DNA from: Verrucomicrobiaceae bacterium UBA7681
GTDB lineage: Bacteria > Verrucomicrobiota > Verrucomicrobiia > Verrucomicrobiales > Verrucomicrobiaceae
Length of the DNA: 64,000 bases
Direction: 5' to 3'
Assembly (NCBI GenBank): GCA_002482965.1
Contig: DLGZ01000053.1
Location: forward strand, 154,763 to 218,762
The position numbers and the translations under genes were made by a program. Shown one piece after another: positions 19,173-28,500 of the stretch. Position 1 is the stretch's first letter, and every line of letters begins with the position of its first letter. A model generated the notes under the pieces. That model worked only from the letters and a program-made list of their open reading frames with translations. It made no database searches and was not told the DNA's origin.

Positions 19173-19955
19173 TCAATAGCCGCCTGCGCCTATTTTCCCA
19201 CCGCCCGCGCCATCCTCTCCGGCGGCTTCACGCTTGCGGTAGTCGTCCATCATGGCCGCTGTCGCTGTGGCACCGCAGCGTGATCCGCCGAGATCACGGA
19301 CTTTGATGAGGCCGTCAAGATCACGCACACCACCAGCGGCTTTCACCTGGACCTTGGGGCTGCAACTGGCACGCATGAGGGCCAGATCATGCTCGGTCGC
19401 ACCTTTGTAATTATAGCTGCCATCGGCCTGCTTCACGAAGCCGTAACCGGTGCTCGTCTTCACCCAGTCGGCACCTGCAAGCTCGCAGATTTCGCAGAGC
19501 CTGCGCTTGAAGTCGTCGCTGCTGAGGCCTGCGCCGCCATTCATGAGATAATCGTTTTCAAAAATGACCTTCACCTTCGCGCCGTGCTTGTGCGCTTCGT
19601 CGCAAACTGCCTTCACATCGGCCTCGACATAGTCCCAGTCGCCCCCCAGCGCCTTGCCAAGATTGACCACCATGTCGATCTCGTTCGCACCGTCCTTGCA
19701 GGCCAGCTCCGTCTCGTAGCGCTTGGATTCCGTGGCGCTGTTTCCATGCGGGAACCCGATCACGCAGCCGACAAGCACACCGGAACCGCTCAGCCATTCA
19801 ACCGCCTGCTTCACGGCGTAGGGCTTGATGCAAACCGAGGCCACCTGGTACTGCGCCGCCAGTTTGCAGCCGGCTTCGAGGTCCGCATCCGTCATCGTGG
19901 GATGCAGAAGGCTGTGGTCGATCATCTTGGCGAGTTCGGAGTAGCTGTATTTCAT
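19173..19955 (-). CDS. deoC: Deoxyribose-phosphate aldolase
   Basis: This 260-residue class I aldolase cleaves 2-deoxy-D-ribose 5-phosphate to glyceraldehyde 3-phosphate and acetaldehyde in deoxynucleoside catabolism. The Schiff-base lysine is in VKTSTGYG (Lys166) and the second catalytic lysine is in VKAAGGVR (Lys205). IDHSLLHPT and EIDMVVNLG are family signatures. The ATG at 19955 is preferred. An in-frame TTG at 19970 lies inside a palindromic operator. A divergent GntR-family regulator gene shares the intergenic region, so regulation by that protein is likely. The C-terminal Gly/Ala-rich tail (EAAGEDGAGGGKIGAGGY) is longer than in many homologues and probably disordered. Confidence 0.95.
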   Translation of the reverse strand: MKYSYSELAKMIDHSLLHPTMTDADLEAGCKLAAQYQVASVCIKPYAVKQAVEWLSGSGVLVGCVIGFPHGNSATESKRYETELACKDGANEIDMVVNLGKALGGDWDYVEADVKAVCDEAHKHGAKVKVIFENDYLMNGGAGLSSDDFKRRLCEICELAGADWVKTSTGYGFVKQADGSYNYKGATEHDLALMRASCSPKVQVKAAGGVRDLDGLIKVRDLGGSRCGATATAAMMDDYRKREAAGEDGAGGGKIGAGGY

Positions 19956-19957
19956 AA

Positions 19958-19991
19958 TTGGCTTAGCCAATTTATAAATTGGCTAAGCCAC
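19958..19991. promoter_or_regulatory. Twin palindromic operators between deoC and gntR
   Basis: TTGGCTTAGCCAA occupies 19958-19970 and TTGGCTAAGCCAC occupies 19979-19991. Both fit TTGGCTNAGCCA, and they start 21 bp apart, about two helical turns, with an AT-rich centre (tttataa) between them. They lie immediately upstream of the deoC ATG and upstream of the regulator gene. This is the position expected for a GntR-family repressor controlling both promoters. Binding by the neighbouring regulator is inferred. Confidence 0.72.
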
Positions 19992-20026
19992 TTGTCAAAG
20001 CCCGATTTGATCGCAATGTCGCCACC

Positions 20027-20785
20027 GTGGCCAAATCAGCGTCCTTTCACGAGCAACTGATCGAGAAACTGCGAAAACTCCTTCGCGGCCGTCAATTCGT
20101 GCCCGGGGCGAAATTTTTGACCGAACGCGAGATTGCCGAGCGCTTCGACACCAGCCGCCCCACGGCCAACAAGGCGCTCAGCAGTCTCGTTTCGACCGGC
20201 TTGCTGGAATTCCGACAAGGCGCCGGAACCTTCGTTCGCGAGAGCGTGCTGGATTACGATTTGCAGCATCTCGTGAGCTTCACGGAAAAGGCCAAAGCAG
20301 CGGGGAAGAAGCCCAGCACAAAGGTCACCGCCCTGCAAAAACTCTCCTCCATCAATGCGCCCGCAGCAGCAACTCAGGCGCTGAATGCCCCTCCAAGCGA
20401 GCCGCTGCTTTATCTTGAACGCATTCGACTCGCCGACGGGCAGCCCGTCATCTACGAGCGCAGGTACGTCGTCGCACGTTTCTGCGCTGGCATGACCAAG
20501 GCCGATGCCAAAGGCTCACTCTACGATTTCTGGACGACGCAGTGCCGGCTGACTATCTCCGGCGCAGACGAATCCATCCGCGCCATCAACGCCTCACCCG
20601 CCCAAGCTTTGGCACTCGGCATCAATCCAAACACCGCCTGCCTGCTCGTCATCGCCACCGGCTTTCTCGAAGGAGGTGTACCGTTGTGGTATGAGGAGAC
20701 CCTGTATCGCAGCGACGCGTACGAGTTTCGCAATCAGCTCGGCGGAGTTTCAGGCCCCAAGCCCGCGCAGGGTCGCATGCGCTGA
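20027..20785 (+). CDS. GntR-family transcriptional regulator (HutC/UTRA type)
   Basis: The N-terminal winged helix (about residues 5-72) shows the GntR pattern FVPGAKFLTEREIAERFDTS, then RPTANKALSSLVSTGLLEF and QGAGTFV. The C-terminal half (about 90-245) is a UTRA effector domain: PLLYLERIRLADGQPVIYER, then a central DFWTTQCRLTISGADESIRA region and LLVIATGFLEGGVPLWYEET. The GTG at 20027 gives the usual short lead before the HTH. The more upstream TTG at 19979 falls inside an operator palindrome and is unlikely. Divergent from deoC with twin operators between, it probably represses deoC and itself until a deoxyribonucleoside-derived metabolite binds. The effector is not shown by the sequence. 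Confidence 0.9.
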   Translation: MAKSASFHEQLIEKLRKLLRGRQFVPGAKFLTEREIAERFDTSRPTANKALSSLVSTGLLEFRQGAGTFVRESVLDYDLQHLVSFTEKAKAAGKKPSTKVTALQKLSSINAPAAATQALNAPPSEPLLYLERIRLADGQPVIYERRYVVARFCAGMTKADAKGSLYDFWTTQCRLTISGADESIRAINASPAQALALGINPNTACLLVIATGFLEGGVPLWYEETLYRSDAYEFRNQLGGVSGPKPAQGRMR

Positions 20786-20790
20786 GCCTC

Positions 20791-22224
20791 TTATTCGAGT
20801 CGTATCTCAGGACTCGAAACGGTCAGGGTTGAGCCATTTTCTTCCTGAGCGTGTACAGTGATGACATCGAGCATCTTCACATCACCCTCGACTTTGATTT
20901 CACCGCTGTAGGTGGCCGCACCGGTTTTTTCCAGCGGGGCTGATGCCCATTCATCGAACTCCATGGCGATGGAGTAATCAGGGTGGCGATTCACCGACCA
21001 CCAAACTGTGTTTGCCTGAGGCTCGCTGTGATCAGGAAAAACGACTTTCACCGCGAGCCGGTGCGCGGCCTTGTCCCACTGCGCGGTGACCTGCGGTGGC
21101 GCCACCATGTGACGTGTGCCAAAGAAGTGATGCAGTGCAAAGGCACGGAGATTTTCATCCACTTCCGGCAAGCCCCCGACTGATTTGACAAAGCCCGCCT
21201 CCTTCGCGCCGCCATGCTGTCCGCCAGGGACGATGTACACGGGCAGTTGCGGGAAGCGACGGCCAAGTTCGACGAGACCGGGACTGACGTTGTCATTGGA
21301 GCCTTGGTTGTAGAAAATTTCGGTGCCGCGCTGTTTCAGTACATCAAGATAGTTCGTCGTGCGGCAGGCTTCCCAGGCGGCATTGCACGCGGTTTTCATC
21401 TCCTCTTCACTCCACCCGGCATCGCGCGCCATTTTCACTGTGATGCGTTCGTCCGAGCGCGCTTTCTGCCGCACCAGCAGCTTTTCGCGGCCCACGGGAT
21501 CGGTCATCGCAGCGATGAACTCCTCGTTCATCTTCGTGATCTCCGCAGGCAGCATGCCTTCGACATACGTTCCGCCAGGGCTTTCGATCACGGGCGCAAC
21601 AACGGGCATGATCGCGGTGACACGATCATCCGCGATGCCCGCCGCCGCCGTAGCCACACCGCGCTTCGAGCCCCCCGTGGCGAGCACCTTCTTCGGCTGA
21701 AACACCTCCTTTTCAGCCATGGCTGCGGTGAGCGCACGCATGTCGCTGATGCCCCAGATCCACGCCGGTGTGTAGCGCGTGTCCTTGGTCTGAAGAAAGC
21801 GCTCCTCCATCATCGTGTGGAGTTTCCCGACAGGCTCCATCGCATCAATCGGCACCATGCCGATGAAGACAAGGCCGACGCCATTCTCCTTGAGCAGGCG
21901 CAGCTTTGCACCGGACGCAGCGGCAGGCTTCAACTGCAATCCCGTGTTCTCTATGAGCACGTTGCTGCAGACACCCGTCGCTGGCGCCAGCATCGTTACC
22001 GGCAGCCGCACCTTCATCCCGGGCCACCATTCACACACGGTGATCTCGACCAGCTTCTGACGAATCGAGGCGTCTTTGGGATTGGCGTGCCAGTCGGCAA
22101 TGACTTTCGTTTCCAGCGTCGCCGTGTCGCGCACCGCCGCCATGTCAAACCTGCCAATGGTGATCTCCGCACAGGCGGAAACGATGGACAAAAAGAAGGC
22201 GGCAAGAAAGGCGGCAGATTTCAT
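20791..22224 (-). CDS. Secreted alpha/beta-hydrolase, PhoPQ-activated pathogenicity-related (PqaA, PF10142)-like
   Basis: The protein has 477 residues with a signal peptide ending near VSACA (about residue 19). The nucleophile elbow is GGSKRG (Ser186), the variant typical of PqaA-type proteins rather than the lipase GxSxG. It is preceded by YTPAWIWGISDMRALTAAMA and followed by RVTAIMPVVAPV. Later features include FYNQGSNDNVSPGL and PGGQHGGAKE, which could supply the acid and the catalytic His. The C-terminal 120 residues look like a beta-sandwich. Glucuronoyl esterase-like enzymes share this fold, so an exported esterase acting on plant or algal polysaccharide is possible. The substrate is unknown. 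Its stop is 5 bp from the convergent gntR stop. Confidence 0.72.
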   Translation of the reverse strand: MKSAAFLAAFFLSIVSACAEITIGRFDMAAVRDTATLETKVIADWHANPKDASIRQKLVEITVCEWWPGMKVRLPVTMLAPATGVCSNVLIENTGLQLKPAAASGAKLRLLKENGVGLVFIGMVPIDAMEPVGKLHTMMEERFLQTKDTRYTPAWIWGISDMRALTAAMAEKEVFQPKKVLATGGSKRGVATAAAGIADDRVTAIMPVVAPVIESPGGTYVEGMLPAEITKMNEEFIAAMTDPVGREKLLVRQKARSDERITVKMARDAGWSEEEMKTACNAAWEACRTTNYLDVLKQRGTEIFYNQGSNDNVSPGLVELGRRFPQLPVYIVPGGQHGGAKEAGFVKSVGGLPEVDENLRAFALHHFFGTRHMVAPPQVTAQWDKAAHRLAVKVVFPDHSEPQANTVWWSVNRHPDYSIAMEFDEWASAPLEKTGAATYSGEIKVEGDVKMLDVITVHAQEENGSTLTVSSPEIRLE

Positions 22225-22293
22225 GCCTCACTCAACGGGCCATGACGCGCACTTCTGCCATGATTGCTGTGCAAAGAAGCTGTGCACATAAAA

Positions 22294-22324
22294 ACAGCCT
22301 TGCGAACAAAATCCGCAAGGCTGT
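22294..22324 (-). terminator. Rho-independent terminator of the peroxiredoxin gene
   Basis: A perfect 11-bp inverted repeat has arms ACAGCCTTGCG (22294-22304) and CGCAAGGCTGT (22314-22324) with a 9-nt loop. Read on the minus strand, it is followed by TTTTTA. It begins 21 bp after the peroxiredoxin stop codon, in the right orientation for that gene. Confidence 0.85.
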
Positions 22325-22345
22325 GTGAAGCATCGGCTTGATCGA

Positions 22346-22948
22346 TCAGGCCATCGCCGCGGCAACGTTACCGACAAGGTCCTTGCCAGGCTTCAGTGTC
22401 TTGGAACCTGGGGTCCACTTGGCGGGGCAGGCCTCGCTAGGGTTGGCCATGAGGTGCACATTGGCTTCCATCTTGCGGACGAGTTCGCCTGCATCCCGGC
22501 CCACGTTGTAGAAGTTCACCTCGGAGGTGACCAGCTTGCCTTCAGGATTGATGATGAAGGTGCCGCGCAGAGCGAGGCCGGTGGAACTGTCATACACGCC
22601 GAAGAGACGGCTCACCGCACCGGTGGTGTCCGCAGCGAGCGTGTACTTCACGTTCTTCATCAGGCCTTCCGTATTGCGCCAGACCATGTGGGCAAACTTG
22701 GTGTCCGTGGAGACGGCGACCACATGCGCGCCGAGTTCGGCGAGTTTGACCTGCTGATCAGCGAGATCGGCCAGTTCCGTGGGGCAGACGAAGGTGAAGT
22801 CAGCCGGGTAGAACACAAGAACAGTCCATTTGCCAGCCTTCTTGATGTCAGCGAGGGAGACCTTGCCGAAATCACCATGCGAGGGCTCGTAAGTTTCCAT
22901 TTCGAAATCGGGCACGTGGGAGCCGACTGAGACGAGAGTTGTTTCCAT
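22346..22948 (-). CDS. 2-Cys peroxiredoxin (AhpC/Prx1 type)
   Basis: This is a 200-residue thiol peroxidase of typical AhpC/TSA length. The peroxidatic Cys55 is in FYPADFTFVCPTEL and the resolving Cys174 is in SEACPAKW. The GTFIINPEGKL strand and the DTKFAHMVWRN region are conserved. It reduces hydrogen peroxide and organic peroxides, using electrons from thioredoxin or a similar donor. No AhpF or thioredoxin reductase gene is nearby. The ATG at 22948 (METTLVSVGS) matches the family N-terminus; a longer in-frame extension upstream to 23032 has no family resemblance. A strong terminator follows, so it is a monocistronic unit. Confidence 0.93.
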   Translation of the reverse strand: METTLVSVGSHVPDFEMETYEPSHGDFGKVSLADIKKAGKWTVLVFYPADFTFVCPTELADLADQQVKLAELGAHVVAVSTDTKFAHMVWRNTEGLMKNVKYTLAADTTGAVSRLFGVYDSSTGLALRGTFIINPEGKLVTSEVNFYNVGRDAGELVRKMEANVHLMANPSEACPAKWTPGSKTLKPGKDLVGNVAAAMA

Positions 22949-23050
22949 GAGTATGCGAGTTTTTAGGGGTAAAGAGCGCTTCCAAAAGCGCCAGGGGACG
23001 CGACTTTTGCCGCCCAATCGACCGCCGGTCAAACACTGATTCCACCCACA

Positions 23051-24313
23051 TCAAACCGTGGCCAGACCGTCCATCTCCGTCTCGCTCGTGGCAAAACGTT
23101 CGTCCTGCAGGCCAAGGCGGTGCAAGGCGCTGAGATAGAGATTCGGCAGCGGGTAGTTGTCCTTTTGATCAAACGCCAGGTGCTGCCCATGCTTGAAGCC
23201 GCCACCGGCAAACAGGACGGGCATGTTTTTGTTATCATGCGCGGAGGCGTTGCCCAGATTGGAGGTGAGCAGCACCATCGTATCATCCAGCAGCTTGTCT
23301 CCCTTGAGCCTGCGCAGAAAATGCCCCCACTGATTGACCACGCCCTGCTCCACGATGGCAAGCTGCGCGAGCTTCTCTTCATCCATGCCGTGATGGCTGA
23401 GGTTGTGATAGGCCTCATTCACGCCCTCGATGCCCTGCACATTGTTGCCGGTGATGTGCAGCGTGACAAAGCGCGTGCTGTCCGTGGACAGCGCCATGTG
23501 GATGATGTCGAGAAAGATGCCGTCCACGGCGACTTCATTGTCACGCGGGATTTTCGTCGGCGGTCGCAGCGCCACTTTCGGTTTGGGCCTGTGTGTCCAT
23601 GCTTCATTCGCCGCCAGCCGCTTTTCGAGATCACGCACGCTCGTAAACCACGCATCGAGTTTGTCACGGTCCCCCGCCCCGAGTTCGCGCTGCAGCGTCT
23701 TCGCCTCCGCGCCCACCACATCCATCACACTGCGCCCACTGCGGATCAGCTCCGCCTGCCGCTCCTGCTCGGCGGCTGAGTCATTGACGAACAACCGCGT
23801 GAACAAACGCATGGCGTTGTTCTCAGCAGGAATCATCGAGCCATTCTCCGTGTAGGACGGGCTCATCTGGCTATTCGTGTTCAGCACCAGCGAGGGAAAA
23901 CGCGTTTCATGCCCCAGCTGCTTCGCCATGAGTTGATCCAGCGAGATGGTATTGCGTGAAGTGGCGCCGCGCGCATTCGGGCAGGCCGAATAGATGCTGC
24001 CCTCCGCCGTATGCCCGCCAGTGACACCCGGATGTGAGGAACCGGACACCACCGTGAAATCATTGCGCAGATCTTGGATGCTCTTCAGGTAGCGCGAGGG
24101 CTTGTAGTCACGTCCTGCACCTTCTGGAACGAGATTCGGATTGTGCATCCCGAGTGCCATGCTCACCCCGACAAAACGCTTCGCCTGCTTCGATTCCTTC
24201 ACCACCGCAAACGCAGGTGTCATGGCCTCCAGCAGGGGCAGGCCCAACGTGATGCCTGCGCCACGCAACATGGCACGGCGGGACAGGTGTTTTCGAAAGG
24301 TAATGCTGGACAT
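23051..24313 (-). CDS. DUF1552 domain protein (Tat-exported, planctomycete/verrucomicrobial)
   Basis: The protein has 420 residues. The twin-arginine signal LSRRAMLRGAGITLGLPLLE is near the N-terminus when the ATG at 24313 is used. The body matches DUF1552: FVGVSMALGMHNPNLVPEG, then DFTVVSGSSHPGVTGGHTAEG, SLDQLMAKQLG, MALSTDSTRFVTLHITGNN, DDTMVLLTSNLGNASAHDNK and NMPVLFAGGGFKHGQHLAF. The arrangement recalls the DUF1501/alkaline-phosphatase-like fold. The function is unknown. Homologues are normally encoded directly downstream of a DUF1592 cytochrome gene. Here that partner lies 6.6 kb upstream on the same strand (30930-33242), separated by two opposite-strand genes. Confidence 0.9.
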   Translation of the reverse strand: MSSITFRKHLSRRAMLRGAGITLGLPLLEAMTPAFAVVKESKQAKRFVGVSMALGMHNPNLVPEGAGRDYKPSRYLKSIQDLRNDFTVVSGSSHPGVTGGHTAEGSIYSACPNARGATSRNTISLDQLMAKQLGHETRFPSLVLNTNSQMSPSYTENGSMIPAENNAMRLFTRLFVNDSAAEQERQAELIRSGRSVMDVVGAEAKTLQRELGAGDRDKLDAWFTSVRDLEKRLAANEAWTHRPKPKVALRPPTKIPRDNEVAVDGIFLDIIHMALSTDSTRFVTLHITGNNVQGIEGVNEAYHNLSHHGMDEEKLAQLAIVEQGVVNQWGHFLRRLKGDKLLDDTMVLLTSNLGNASAHDNKNMPVLFAGGGFKHGQHLAFDQKDNYPLPNLYLSALHRLGLQDERFATSETEMDGLATV

Positions 24314-24376
24314 AGGAAAGGATAGCTCACGAACGATCACAGCAGCAGCGTCTTTCGCAAGATCTTGAGCAAACGA

Positions 24377-24405
24377 TTGACGCATTTGCAGCTCCTCGCT
24401 TCAAT
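24377..24405 (+). promoter_or_regulatory. Candidate sigma70-type promoter for the M48-helicase operon
   Basis: TTGACG (24377-24382) and TTCAAT (24400-24405) are separated by exactly 17 bp. They match the -35 and -10 consensus at 5/6 and 4/6 positions. Transcription would start at or next to the ATG at 24413, which would give a leaderless mRNA. The call rests on sequence only. Confidence 0.35.
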
Positions 24406-24412
24406 CCATTCA

Positions 24413-25570
24413 ATGCCCAAGTCCCCTACTCCTCTCCCACAGCACCGCAGCCTGGTGGACTGGCTGCGACAGGAGGAAAAAGAAGTCTGGGCATGGTTTG
24501 CTGACAAGGAGAAGACGGCCACAGATGCTGAACAGGTACGCCTTTCTCTCCTGCGCGACACCTACCGCATGGATGCACAGGCTCATCCGGAAGTCTTCCG
24601 CGAGATTGAGGCCGCCTGTGCCGCACTCGATTTAAGAGTCTCCGTACACGTCTATCAGGCGCAGAATCAGACTGAGCCAAACGCGGCAGTGTGCTATCTG
24701 CCCGGCGAGGCGCATGTCATTTTCTCCGGCCCCATCCTTTCCCTGCTTTCAGCAGATGAACTTCGTGCCGTGATCGGCCATGAGCTTGCGCACCACCTGC
24801 TCTGGCAGTTGGAAGACGGAGCCTTCCTGCTCGCGGATCGCATTCTGCATTCGTCGGCCTCGCATCCCGGGGCGGAGCCAGCACACGCCCACAGCGCACG
24901 AGTGTGGCGGCTGGCGACCGAACTATTCGCCGACCGGGGTGCCTTCTTGGCCACCGGCAGTCTCGAAGCCGCCGTCGGTGGTCTGGTGAAAACGACGACC
25001 GGTCTCGCTCAAGTCAGCGCAAAAAGCTACCTCGCGCAGGCGGAGGAGATCTTCTCCAAATCCAAGCCTAAAACCGAGCAGTTTAGCCATCCCGAAACCT
25101 TCATCCGCGCCCGCGCGCTTCAGCTTTGGACCGAAGATGATGGCGCTCTGGAGGAAACCATCGCCCGCATGCTCGACTCCGACGATGGCATGGATACATT
25201 GACCCTCCCACAGCAGTCCGAACTTGCCGCGCTCACCCGCAGGTTTCTGGCGCATCTGCTGGAACCTGCCTGGTTTCAAACCGCGGCCGTCCTCGCCCAC
25301 GCACGCCAATTCTTCCGCGAATTCAAACCACAAGCCGATGCCACCATCGTGACAGAACTGGCAGACCGCCCCACCGCGCAGCGCGAATACTTCGCTCAGG
25401 TGATGCTCGACTTTTGCGCTATCGATCCCGATCTGCACGATCCACCTCTCTCTCGCTGCCTCGAAATCGCGCGCGATCTCGAATGCCTCGGCAGCTTCGA
25501 AAGAATGCTCACCAAGGAGCTCAAGGTGAAAGCGAAGGACCTGAAGAAACTCAAGGAGGCCCTGCCATGA
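24413..25570 (+). CDS. Soluble M48-family zinc metallopeptidase, first gene of helicase operon
   Basis: The protein has 385 residues. The gluzincin motif HELAH is at 123-127 (IGHELAHHLLWQLEDGA) and the third zinc ligand is Glu170 in ATELFADRGA, the arrangement of M48 peptidases. VIFSGPILSLLSADELRAV just before it is also typical. I see no signal peptide or membrane segment, unlike HtpX or Oma1, so the enzyme should be cytoplasmic. The C-terminal 200 residues are helical with no domain I recognise. The ATG at 24413 is used; upstream sequence in frame is not protein-like. The stop codon overlaps the helicase ATG (ATGA), with an AAGGAGG site in front, so the two genes are translationally coupled and probably act together. 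What it cleaves is unknown. Confidence 0.85.
   Translation: MPKSPTPLPQHRSLVDWLRQEEKEVWAWFADKEKTATDAEQVRLSLLRDTYRMDAQAHPEVFREIEAACAALDLRVSVHVYQAQNQTEPNAAVCYLPGEAHVIFSGPILSLLSADELRAVIGHELAHHLLWQLEDGAFLLADRILHSSASHPGAEPAHAHSARVWRLATELFADRGAFLATGSLEAAVGGLVKTTTGLAQVSAKSYLAQAEEIFSKSKPKTEQFSHPETFIRARALQLWTEDDGALEETIARMLDSDDGMDTLTLPQQSELAALTRRFLAHLLEPAWFQTAAVLAHARQFFREFKPQADATIVTELADRPTAQREYFAQVMLDFCAIDPDLHDPPLSRCLEIARDLECLGSFERMLTKELKVKAKDLKKLKEALP
25553..25559 (+). promoter_or_regulatory. Shine-Dalgarno site fixing the helicase start
   Basis: AAGGAGG sits 7 nt before the ATG at 25567, inside the last codons of the M48 gene. It decides the start. The open frame extends upstream to 25414, but that part overlaps the peptidase gene and is not protein-like. 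Confidence 0.85.
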
Positions 25571-28500
25571 GTGAATTCACCACTTTTTTAACCCAGGGTT
25601 TCGAGCGCGGCGGATTCGAAACCGAGGACGTGCTCGCAGCAGTGCTGCCGCTCATGCGCGAGGTAGTGGCCATTCACGCCACAGGCCATGTCGCTCCCCT
25701 GCGCGGCATCTCCTCGATTTGTGTGCACGATGGACGTGCGCTCGGACTCGCTTCCCCCTCCGGCGCGCCTGCGCTGCACAATGACAGCCGCCTGCGCGAG
25801 TTGCTCGGCCCCCAGCCCCGTGGCCTGGAAATCATGGGCGAGTCGAAGCGCGAAACCGACCTCGACTCCTTCGCGCAAAACATCACAAACCTCGCCGTCG
25901 GATCTGCCGAGGCAGAAATCACCCGCCCGGTGTTTTTGCCCGGCCACGTGACCTGGGAGCATGCCATCGGACACCATGATGAACTGACAGACATCCATTC
26001 GCTGGGCGTCATTCTCGCCAGCGTGGCCTGCGGACTCGACTTCAGCGATGCCGAGGACGTGGCCTTGTTTGCAAACTCGCGTACGAATCTCTTCGCCCTC
26101 GCACGCCGCCTGCACCCGGTTCTCGCGAGTGTCATCACCGAGATGACGGAACTGCATCGCGGCAAGCGCGCGCAGGATCTGCCCTCCCTCATCCGCCGGT
26201 TGGAAACGTACCGCGACCAGCCGGTGGACCTGAACATCACCGAGCTGCCCGGCCTGGAAAAAGGCACCAAGAAGGACAAGCGCGCAATCATTCAGACCCA
26301 TCTGCGCGACCGCCTCTTCGAAGTCTCGCGCCGCAACAAGCTGCTCTACTTCAAGAGCACCCAGTCCACGCTGAATCTCACCATCGCCAGTGTGCCGCTG
26401 GTGCTCGATTATCGAAACGTGAGGCCGGAGGATCTGCTCTACTGGCATGATTCCCTGGCGCAGGAGATCAGCGCCGGCAACGCCCTGCCGCTGAACCGCT
26501 GGCTGCGAATGGAGGAGGCCCCTTATCTGCCCGGACAGCTCGACAAGCTCATCAGCGAAGCGCGCCGAGACCGTGCGGAATACGGCTTCTCCCAGCTTCG
26601 TCTCGTGCTGGTCTTCCTGCGCTGGCACAATCTCAAAGAAGCGCCCGAGGAGCGCATCCACTCACCGCTGCTCCTCCTCCCTGTGGATTTGGCCAAAAAG
26701 AAAGGCGTCAAAGACCACTACACGCTCACTCCCAGCGACACCGAGGCAGAGGTAAACCCCGCTCTCCGTCATCATCTCAAACAGCTCTACAACCTGGATC
26801 TGCCGGAGACAATTGATCTGCGCACCACGACACCCCTCGCTTTTCACGAACAGTTAAAAGCACAGATCCACGCCAGCGAGCCAGGCGTGAATCTCACCCT
26901 CACCGAAAAGCCGCGCATTCAGCTCATTCATGAGCGTGCGAAACAACGCCTGGACCAGTACCGCCGCCGCATGAAGCGCACCGGCCAGAGCGTGCCTGCC
27001 TCAAAGCTGGACTACAGCTATGACCGCGAGGACTTCCGCCCGCTGGGTCTGCAGGTGTTTCAAAAAAAGGTCATCCCCGCGCCGCTGCCCTTGCGCAGCC
27101 TCGCCGGCGCACCGCCGTCACCACGCCAGCTCAACATGGTGGCAGAATCGAAGACCTTCACCTTGGTCGAAGACGGTTTGAGCAATCCCTACTCCTGGGA
27201 GTTCGATCTGTGCTCGCTCACACTGGCCAATTTCAACTACCGCAAGATGACCCTCGTGCGCGACTACGCGCAGCTCATCAGCAGCGACATGGCCAATGCC
27301 GCCTTTGATCGCGTCTTCTCTCTCGAACCCCGGGCCGTCAATGCCCCGGCGATTCCCGTGCTGCCACCCTCGCAGCAGTATCTCATAATCGCCGCAGATG
27401 CCACGCAGACCGGCGCGATAGCCAGAGCACGCACCGGCGAGAGCTTCATCATCCAGGGACCTCCGGGCACCGGTAAATCACAAACCATCACCAACCTCAT
27501 TGCCGACTTCGTGGCCAATGGAAAACGCGTGCTCTTCGTCTGTGAAAAGCGCGCCGCCATTGATGTCGTCTTTCACCGCCTGCGCCAGCAGGGCCTCGAT
27601 GAACTATGCTGCCTCATTCACGATTCGCAGACCGACAAAAAAGAGTTCATCCTCAATCTGAAGCAAACCTACGAGCAATGGCTCGCCACGAATGACGCCG
27701 CTGACACGAGTGAGACAAAGCGTAACGCCGCACTGGTCACGCTAGAGTCCGAGCTGGGTGCGTTGGAAAAATTCACCTCCGCCAGTGCCGCCACGAATCC
27801 GCTGCTGCTCCGCCTGATCGAACTGCGCGGCGCCTCCCAGGCCACCGATGTACCACAGGACGAAGCCCTGCCGGACTACCACGAGTGGCAGCAGGGCGGT
27901 GATTGCGTGATCCGCCTCGTCAATGCCCTCGAAGACCTCGGTGCCGGTCCAGTCTTCGCCACTCATCCGCTGCGCTGGCTCAATGATCTCGAAACGCCAC
28001 CCGCTCGTCTCGAAGACCTGGAGCAGCGCCTCAGCGATCTCGATGACGCCTTGCAGCAGACTGACCTTCCCATGGAGCACTGGGACACCCTGGGCGAGGT
28101 AGCGCAGCTTCTTGAGTTCACCACTCGGCTGCTCCCGCTGGCACGCAAAAACCTGCTCGGCTTGCTGGATCACAGCAGCCCCACCAGCACCGCTTTTGGC
28201 AAGCTCTGTGCTGAACTCTCCCGCAGACAGAAAGCACTCACCGCGACGCAGAAAAAGACCGCTCACTGGCGCGCCAAATTGCCCGCAGATGAAACCGTCT
28301 CCGCCCTCGCACAGGCAGAAAATCTGAAAGGCTTCTTCGGCTTCCTGAACCCCGCGTGGTGGCGTCTGCGCAAGGTCCTCCATTCCTCGTATGACTTCAG
28401 CCGCCATGCCGTGCAACCCACATGGACACAGGTGCTCGCGGATCTTGCCGCCGAGCATGCAGTCGAGGCCGAAGTCGAAGCCGTGAAGGAACAATGCTCT

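Noticed and set aside
19979..20026. TTG start for the GntR-family gene
   Set aside because: The TTG is part of the second operator palindrome, and the added residues are not part of the family. GTG at 20027 is better.
25414..25566. Upstream extension of the helicase frame
   Set aside because: It overlaps the M48 gene in another frame and lacks protein-like sequence. An AAGGAGG site points to the ATG at 25567.
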